The notes beneath the pieces were generated by a model. The model saw only the letters and a list, made by a program, of their open reading frames with translations. It ran no database searches and was not told where the DNA came from. Source: an uncultured Dorea sp. (lineage in GTDB: Bacteria; Bacillota_A; Clostridia; Lachnospirales; Lachnospiraceae). Taken from it: 9,425 bases of DNA. Below, in pieces: positions 5,991 to 9,425 of the stretch (position 1 is its first letter; each line of letters opens with the position of its first letter). The stretch is from contig CAOKJI010000041.1 of the NCBI GenBank assembly GCA_948468495.1, positions 1-9,425 of the forward strand, in the 5' to 3' direction. The position numbers and the translations under genes are program-made.

Positions 5991-7655
5991 ATGGGACAGG
6001 AGATGGTAAATGTTCGGATAGGGGACAGTCAGAGGCAGTATCCGAAGGGCACGCCCTATCTTGAAATCGCAAAAGAGTATCAGAAGGACTATACAGAAGA
6101 TATTGTACTGGTCTTTGCAGACGGCAGATTACAGGAGTTGGCGAAGACTCTGAAAGGAGACTGTACCCTTAGCTTTCTTACTACCGCGGACCATATCGGA
6201 CATGCGACTTACATACGCAGTATGAAGTTTATGCTGGTGAAAGCGATTTATGATGTGTGTAATCATAAAGAAGGTATGAAAGTAAGAGTACATTTTTCAG
6301 TGAGCGACGGATTGTACTGTACAGTGGACGGTATTTTGGTGGACGCAGCTTTTCTGGAGAAAGTGAAGGCGAGAATGCAGGAGCTGGCCGCAAAGGATAT
6401 TCCAATTCTGAAACGCTCTGTAAATACGGACGAAGCGATTGCGATATTCCGCCGTCATGGCATGTATGATAAGGAGAGATTATTTGCTTATCGCAGAGTG
6501 TCCAAAGTGAATATCTATAGTATGAATGAGTTTGAGGATTATTTTTATGGATATATGGTGCCCAGTACCGGCTATCTGAAATATTTTGATTTATATCTGT
6601 ACGATGATGGATTTGTCATTCAGATGCCAGTCAGAAAAGAGCCTGGATTGCTCCGGCCGTTTTGTCCGGCGCACAAGCTGTTTCGGGTGCTGAAGGAATC
6701 TACCGCATGGGGAGATATGCAGGGGATTGAGACGGTAGGAGAGTTGAATGACCTGATTACCAAATGGGACGCACTGGATATGATTCTGGTGCAGGAGGCG
6801 CTTCAGGAGAAAAAGATTGCGGATATTGCAGAGCGGATATCGAAGAATCCGGACGTCAAATTTATATTGATTGCGGGGCCGTCTTCTTCCGGCAAGACTA
6901 CATTTTCCCACAGGCTGTCCATTCAGCTCAAAGCGCATGGCATGACGCCCCATCCGATTGCGGTGGATAATTTCTTCGTGGAGCGTGAAGATACGCCGAG
7001 AGATGAGAAGGGAGAATACAATTTCGAGTGTCTGGAGGCAGTAGATTTGGAGCTGTTTCAGGAGTGCATGCAGCGCTTGCTCCGGGGAGAAGAGGTGGTG
7101 CTTCCGACATTTGATTTTAAGACGGGACACAAGGAATATACCGGCGTTCCGAAGAAACTTGGGGAGAATGACGTACTGGTAATCGAAGGGATTCATTGCC
7201 TGAATCCTAAGATGACGGTGCAGCTTCCGGACGCCAATAAATTCAAAATATACATCAGTGCGCTGACACAGTTAAATGTGGATGAACACAACCGGATTCC
7301 CACGACAGACGGGCGGCTGCTTCGGAGAATGGTTCGGGACGCCCGTACCAGAGGAAAGAGTGCGAAGGAGACCATCCGTATGTGGCCGTCTGTAAGAAGG
7401 GGAGAAGAAGAGAATATTTTCCCGTATCAGGAGGAAGCGGATGAGATGTTCAATTCTTCCCTGATTTACGAGCTGGCGGTACTGAAGGCTTATGTAGAGC
7501 CGCTGCTGTTTGGGATTGAGCATGATTGTCCGGAATATTTAGAGGCCAAGAGGCTGTTAAAATTCCTGGATTATTTTGTGGGAATCGGGAGCGAGAAGAT
7601 ACCGGCAAATTCACTGCTCAGAGAGTTTGTCGGCGGGGGATGTTTTAAAGTATAG
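5991..7655 (+). CDS. TGS/ThrRS-like domain nucleoside (uridine) kinase family protein
   Basis: The 554-residue protein joins two modules. Residues 1-65 resemble a TGS domain. Residues about 66-215 resemble the second additional (editing) domain of threonyl-tRNA synthetase, with matching landmarks at 95-112 (KVRVHFSVSDGLYC) and VPSTG (190-194). The C-terminal half is a phosphoribulokinase/uridine kinase-like P-loop enzyme: Walker A GPSSSGKTT (296-304), AVDNFFVEREDTPRD (324-338), and a Walker B-like strand in DVLVIEGIH (394-402). Basic residues follow in RLLRRMVRDARTRG (442-455), a likely lid. NTP-dependent phosphorylation of a nucleoside is the family expectation; the substrate cannot be read from sequence. 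AAGGAGG (5978-5984) sits 6 nt before the ATG and the preceding gap is only 25 nt, so it is probably co-transcribed with the Nif3 gene. The metal-site residues of the editing domain are replaced (see findings). Confidence 0.88.
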   Translation: MGQEMVNVRIGDSQRQYPKGTPYLEIAKEYQKDYTEDIVLVFADGRLQELAKTLKGDCTLSFLTTADHIGHATYIRSMKFMLVKAIYDVCNHKEGMKVRVHFSVSDGLYCTVDGILVDAAFLEKVKARMQELAAKDIPILKRSVNTDEAIAIFRRHGMYDKERLFAYRRVSKVNIYSMNEFEDYFYGYMVPSTGYLKYFDLYLYDDGFVIQMPVRKEPGLLRPFCPAHKLFRVLKESTAWGDMQGIETVGELNDLITKWDALDMILVQEALQEKKIADIAERISKNPDVKFILIAGPSSSGKTTFSHRLSIQLKAHGMTPHPIAVDNFFVEREDTPRDEKGEYNFECLEAVDLELFQECMQRLLRGEEVVLPTFDFKTGHKEYTGVPKKLGENDVLVIEGIHCLNPKMTVQLPDANKFKIYISALTQLNVDEHNRIPTTDGRLLRRMVRDARTRGKSAKETIRMWPSVRRGEEENIFPYQEEADEMFNSSLIYELAVLKAYVEPLLFGIEHDCPEYLEAKRLLKFLDYFVGIGSEKIPANSLLREFVGGGCFKV

Positions 7656-7666
7656 TTGGGAATACT

Positions 7667-8962
7667 ATGATAAACAGGAAACAGGGGAACAAATATATTA
7701 TGCGGGGTAAATTAATCAAAGGGATTCTGATTCTTGCCTTGCTGCTGTATGTGGGCGGCATGGAAGGGCAGGCGGAGATTGCGGGAGATGGCGCGCTAAA
7801 AAGTCTTCGCTGGAGTCAGGTATATGAAGAACCGCGTCATGGCGGTGTGGTGCAGTCGGTCTGTGCTACGGAATATTATATAATTACGATGGAAAATGTG
7901 GCGGATAATCCGAATGTGCCGGATATTATTTCTGCCTACTACAGAGGGAGTACAGATGAGAACGGGAATCCAGTTACGCCATATACCCTGGCAAAGCGTG
8001 TGCAGGAGCGGGAATGGGAGCACTGTAACGGAATGGCATATAATCCGGAAACGAATGAAATCTACGTTGCGCTGTATACGGATACGATAGCGGAAAACAG
8101 AGGCTGTCTTTATGTGATGGACCCGAAAACACTGGATTATAAACGAACCATTAAAGTCAGCGACGACTATAATATTCTCGGAATTGATTATCAGGAGGAG
8201 AGCAATCAGTATGTGATTCAGACAAATTCTGACGGTGGTTACAGTTTCAAGATTTTGAATGAAGACTTTGCGGTTGTGGAGGATTTGGGCGAATATGCGC
8301 ATACGGCAAAGGGTGATAATTTTCAGGATTTGGCGGTATCCGGAGACTATATCCTGAATTTCCCTCTGACTCTGGGCATGGAAATCGGTGATTTTATCCA
8401 CATGTACTCCATATCCAGAAAAGAAATGGTGGCTTCGGAACCTCTGGACTTTGGATTTGAGGGAGTGACGGAGGCAGAGCCGGAATCTTTGTGCGAACTG
8501 ACGCCGGGTGTATTCTTAGCGGTGGTGAACGTAGAAACGGAAGACGGGAAAAGCCTGGTGCGTCTCTATGAGACGCTGGTGCCTTATAATATGACTTTTG
8601 AGCCGGTAAAGAATATCCCTGGGTCTGAACCGGGAAAAGTTACGGTGAAGGCGCCCAAAGAAAAGGCGCTGAGAGAGAAGCCTGAGGCGGACGGCCTCCG
8701 GGATATCTGGGGCAGTATCAGTGGGCGTATCAAAGAAGGGATAGACTTTTCTTCCATGGCGGGAGCAATTAAGGCGAAACTGGCTGAAAAGGAGATTCAG
8801 CTTCCGGCGAAATTTGTGCTTACCTTTGTGATTATGACTCTGGCATTTCTTCTGATTTTCTTAAGCGTCTATGCTTATGTTCTGAGAGTCCGCAGAGAGA
8901 GAAAGAGGAGAGAGCGGGAGAGAAAGCGCAGGAGACGGATGGCCTTAGAGGCGGTGAATTGA
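7667..8962 (+). CDS. Uncharacterised extracytoplasmic protein with signal peptide, propeller-like repeats and C-terminal membrane anchor
   Basis: I do not recognise a named family. The 431-residue protein begins with a basic stretch and a hydrophobic core (GILILALLLYVGG, 19-31) that looks like a signal peptide ending near GQAEIAG. Residues about 45-315 are rich in beta-strand and aromatic residues, with blade-like units such as CNGMAYNPETNEIYVALYTD (120-139), LYVMDPKTLDYKRTIKV (148-164) and ILGIDYQEESNQYVIQT (170-186), suggesting a beta-propeller. A linker rich in P, K and E (about 316-345) precedes one membrane helix (about 383-406) and an extremely basic tail (407-424). The expected topology is a large outside domain with a short inside tail. 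It starts 11 nt after the kinase gene and is likely co-transcribed. ATG 7667 has only GGGAA upstream; an in-frame ATG at 7700 is a serious alternative start. Confidence 0.75.
   Translation: MINRKQGNKYIMRGKLIKGILILALLLYVGGMEGQAEIAGDGALKSLRWSQVYEEPRHGGVVQSVCATEYYIITMENVADNPNVPDIISAYYRGSTDENGNPVTPYTLAKRVQEREWEHCNGMAYNPETNEIYVALYTDTIAENRGCLYVMDPKTLDYKRTIKVSDDYNILGIDYQEESNQYVIQTNSDGGYSFKILNEDFAVVEDLGEYAHTAKGDNFQDLAVSGDYILNFPLTLGMEIGDFIHMYSISRKEMVASEPLDFGFEGVTEAEPESLCELTPGVFLAVVNVETEDGKSLVRLYETLVPYNMTFEPVKNIPGSEPGKVTVKAPKEKALREKPEADGLRDIWGSISGRIKEGIDFSSMAGAIKAKLAEKEIQLPAKFVLTFVIMTLAFLLIFLSVYAYVLRVRRERKRRERERKRRRRMALEAVN
7683..7702 (+). promoter_or_regulatory. Possible ribosome binding site for an alternative start at 7700
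   Basis: AGGGGA (7683-7688) lies 11 nt before an in-frame ATG at 7700. Starting there gives MRGKLIKG directly before the hydrophobic core, a more ordinary signal-peptide n-region than the 18-residue one from 7667. The upstream start has a closer but shorter GGGAA (7658-7662). The sequence alone does not settle it. Confidence 0.4.
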
Positions 8963-8976
8963 ATTACTGGAATAGG

Positions 8977-9012
8977 AAGGCGTATGGATGCAGAGCAGTC
9001 CATACGCCTTTT
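8977..9012 (+). terminator. Intrinsic terminator after the membrane-anchored protein gene
   Basis: AAGGCGTATGGA (8977-8988) pairs perfectly over 12 bp with TCCATACGCCTT (8999-9010). The 10-nt loop can shrink further by TGC/GCA pairing. The 3' arm runs into TTTT (9009-9012), a short T tract. It lies 14 nt after the stop codon, so it is the probable end of the transcript carrying the upstream genes. The opposite strand has no T run after the stem, so it should act in one direction. Confidence 0.8.
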
Positions 9013-9215
9013 GTAGAGGACTGTTTTGCTGTTGGTTAAACTCTTCTGTGTATACAAAAGAAGTTGGATGTGTTAATATAAAGATGTGTTTCGGTGCAGA
9101 TTGCAGAAGATATTTGAAAAGAGAGATTCTGCGGTTTGCATGCAGGAAGACGCTGCATGAGTCTAAGATAAGATGTGCAGCAAAATATGTGAGATATGAA
9201 AGGAGTATTTGGAAC
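9013..9215 (+). promoter_or_regulatory. Upstream region of the secreted acidic protein gene
   Basis: This stretch between a terminator and a new gene must hold that gene's promoter unless it is read from elsewhere. I see no clean -35/-10 pair: TATAAA (9077-9082, 5 of 6) lacks a -35, and TTGCTG (9026-9031) pairs with TATACA (9051-9056) only at a long 19-nt spacing. A perfect 7-bp inverted repeat, CATGCAG (9139-9145) and CTGCATG (9153-9159), has a 7-nt loop and could be an operator or an mRNA hairpin. AAAGGAG (9199-9205) is the ribosome binding site, 10 nt before the ATG. Confidence 0.35.
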
Positions 9216-9425
9216 ATGAGAAGAAGATTTATGGCGGCTTTACTGGCGGCTACCCTTGTATTTGGCGGCAGTATGACAGCGCTGGCTTCCGAGGCTGAAG
9301 GCGGGCAGGAAGAGGCTGTAGCAGAAGAAGCCGGAGAGGAGTTCTCTCAGGATGAAGCGGATGTGCAGGAGGCGGCTGTGGAAACGGAAGAAGAGGCAGG
9401 GGAGGCTGTAGAACTGGCGGAGAAT
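9216..9425 (+). CDS. Secreted acidic protein, N-terminal part (runs off the window)
   Basis: Seventy codons are open from ATG 9216 to the window end with no stop, so only the N-terminus is seen. MRRRFMAALLAATLVFGGS followed by MTALA and SE is a clear Sec signal peptide with a signal peptidase I site after ALA (about residue 24). The mature part visible (25-70) is almost all E, A, D, Q, G and V, with runs such as EEAVAEEAGEEF and VETEEEAGEAVELAE. This looks like a low-complexity acidic linker of an extracellular or surface protein; the functional domain would lie further on, so no function is assigned. AAAGGAG (9199-9205) is a good ribosome binding site. It is separated from the housekeeping string by a terminator and is its own transcription unit. 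Confidence 0.8.
   Translation, partial: MRRRFMAALLAATLVFGGSMTALASEAEGGQEEAVAEEAGEEFSQDEADVQEAAVETEEEAGEAVELAEN

Noticed and set aside
6591..7196. Minus-strand open frame of 201 codons opposite the kinase gene
   Set aside because: It is a shadow of the kinase reading frame. The predicted peptide is rich in R, H, L and I without domain signs.
7796..8401. Minus-strand open frame of 201 codons opposite the membrane-anchored protein gene
   Set aside because: The plus-strand frame has a signal peptide, membrane helix, operon spacing and terminator; the minus frame has none of these.

Overview
The window reads as a housekeeping stretch of a Firmicutes genome, most likely Clostridia and probably Lachnospiraceae. 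Evidence: strong AGGAGG-type ribosome binding sites, a 370-residue SigA-type sigma factor, a Clostridia-style dgt-dnaG-rpoD order, a TrmK/Nif3 pair just downstream, and a TGS-nucleoside kinase. All real genes are on the + strand, and base and codon usage look uniform. I see no mobile element, CRISPR array, tRNA or clear sign of horizontal transfer.

Layout: positions 1-93 hold no convincing coding frame and end in a strong intrinsic terminator (94-125), so they are probably the 3' end of an upstream transcript, perhaps a non-coding RNA. A candidate promoter follows, then dgt (dNTP hydrolase, 204-1211). A 172-nt gap containing a long inverted repeat leads to dnaG (primase, 1384-3159). After 39 nt comes rpoD (major sigma factor, 3199-4311), and after 13 nt trmK (tRNA A22 methyltransferase, 4325-5041). 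A structured 132-nt gap precedes a Nif3-family metal protein (5174-5965). Then come a kinase with a ThrRS-like N-terminal half (5991-7655) and, 11 nt on, a predicted membrane-anchored extracytoplasmic protein of unknown function (7667-8962). A 12-bp hairpin (8977-9012) ends this group. The last 210 nt begin a separate secreted, very acidic protein that runs off the window.

How the genes fit together: dgt, dnaG and rpoD link dNTP pool control, primer synthesis and housekeeping transcription. This is a variant of the macromolecular synthesis operon in which dgt stands where rpsU stands in Proteobacteria. TrmK and Nif3 next to sigA is also a conserved Firmicutes neighbourhood. The rest may be read from the same transcript, since no terminator is visible between dnaG and 8962.

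I found no clearly novel multi-gene system. The points most worth a second look are the ThrRS-like editing domain of the kinase, in which all four metal-site residues are substituted; the uncharacterised membrane protein with a hyperbasic cytoplasmic tail; the mutually exclusive hairpins and possible mini-ORF between trmK and nif3; and the non-coding, terminator-ended sequence at the left edge.
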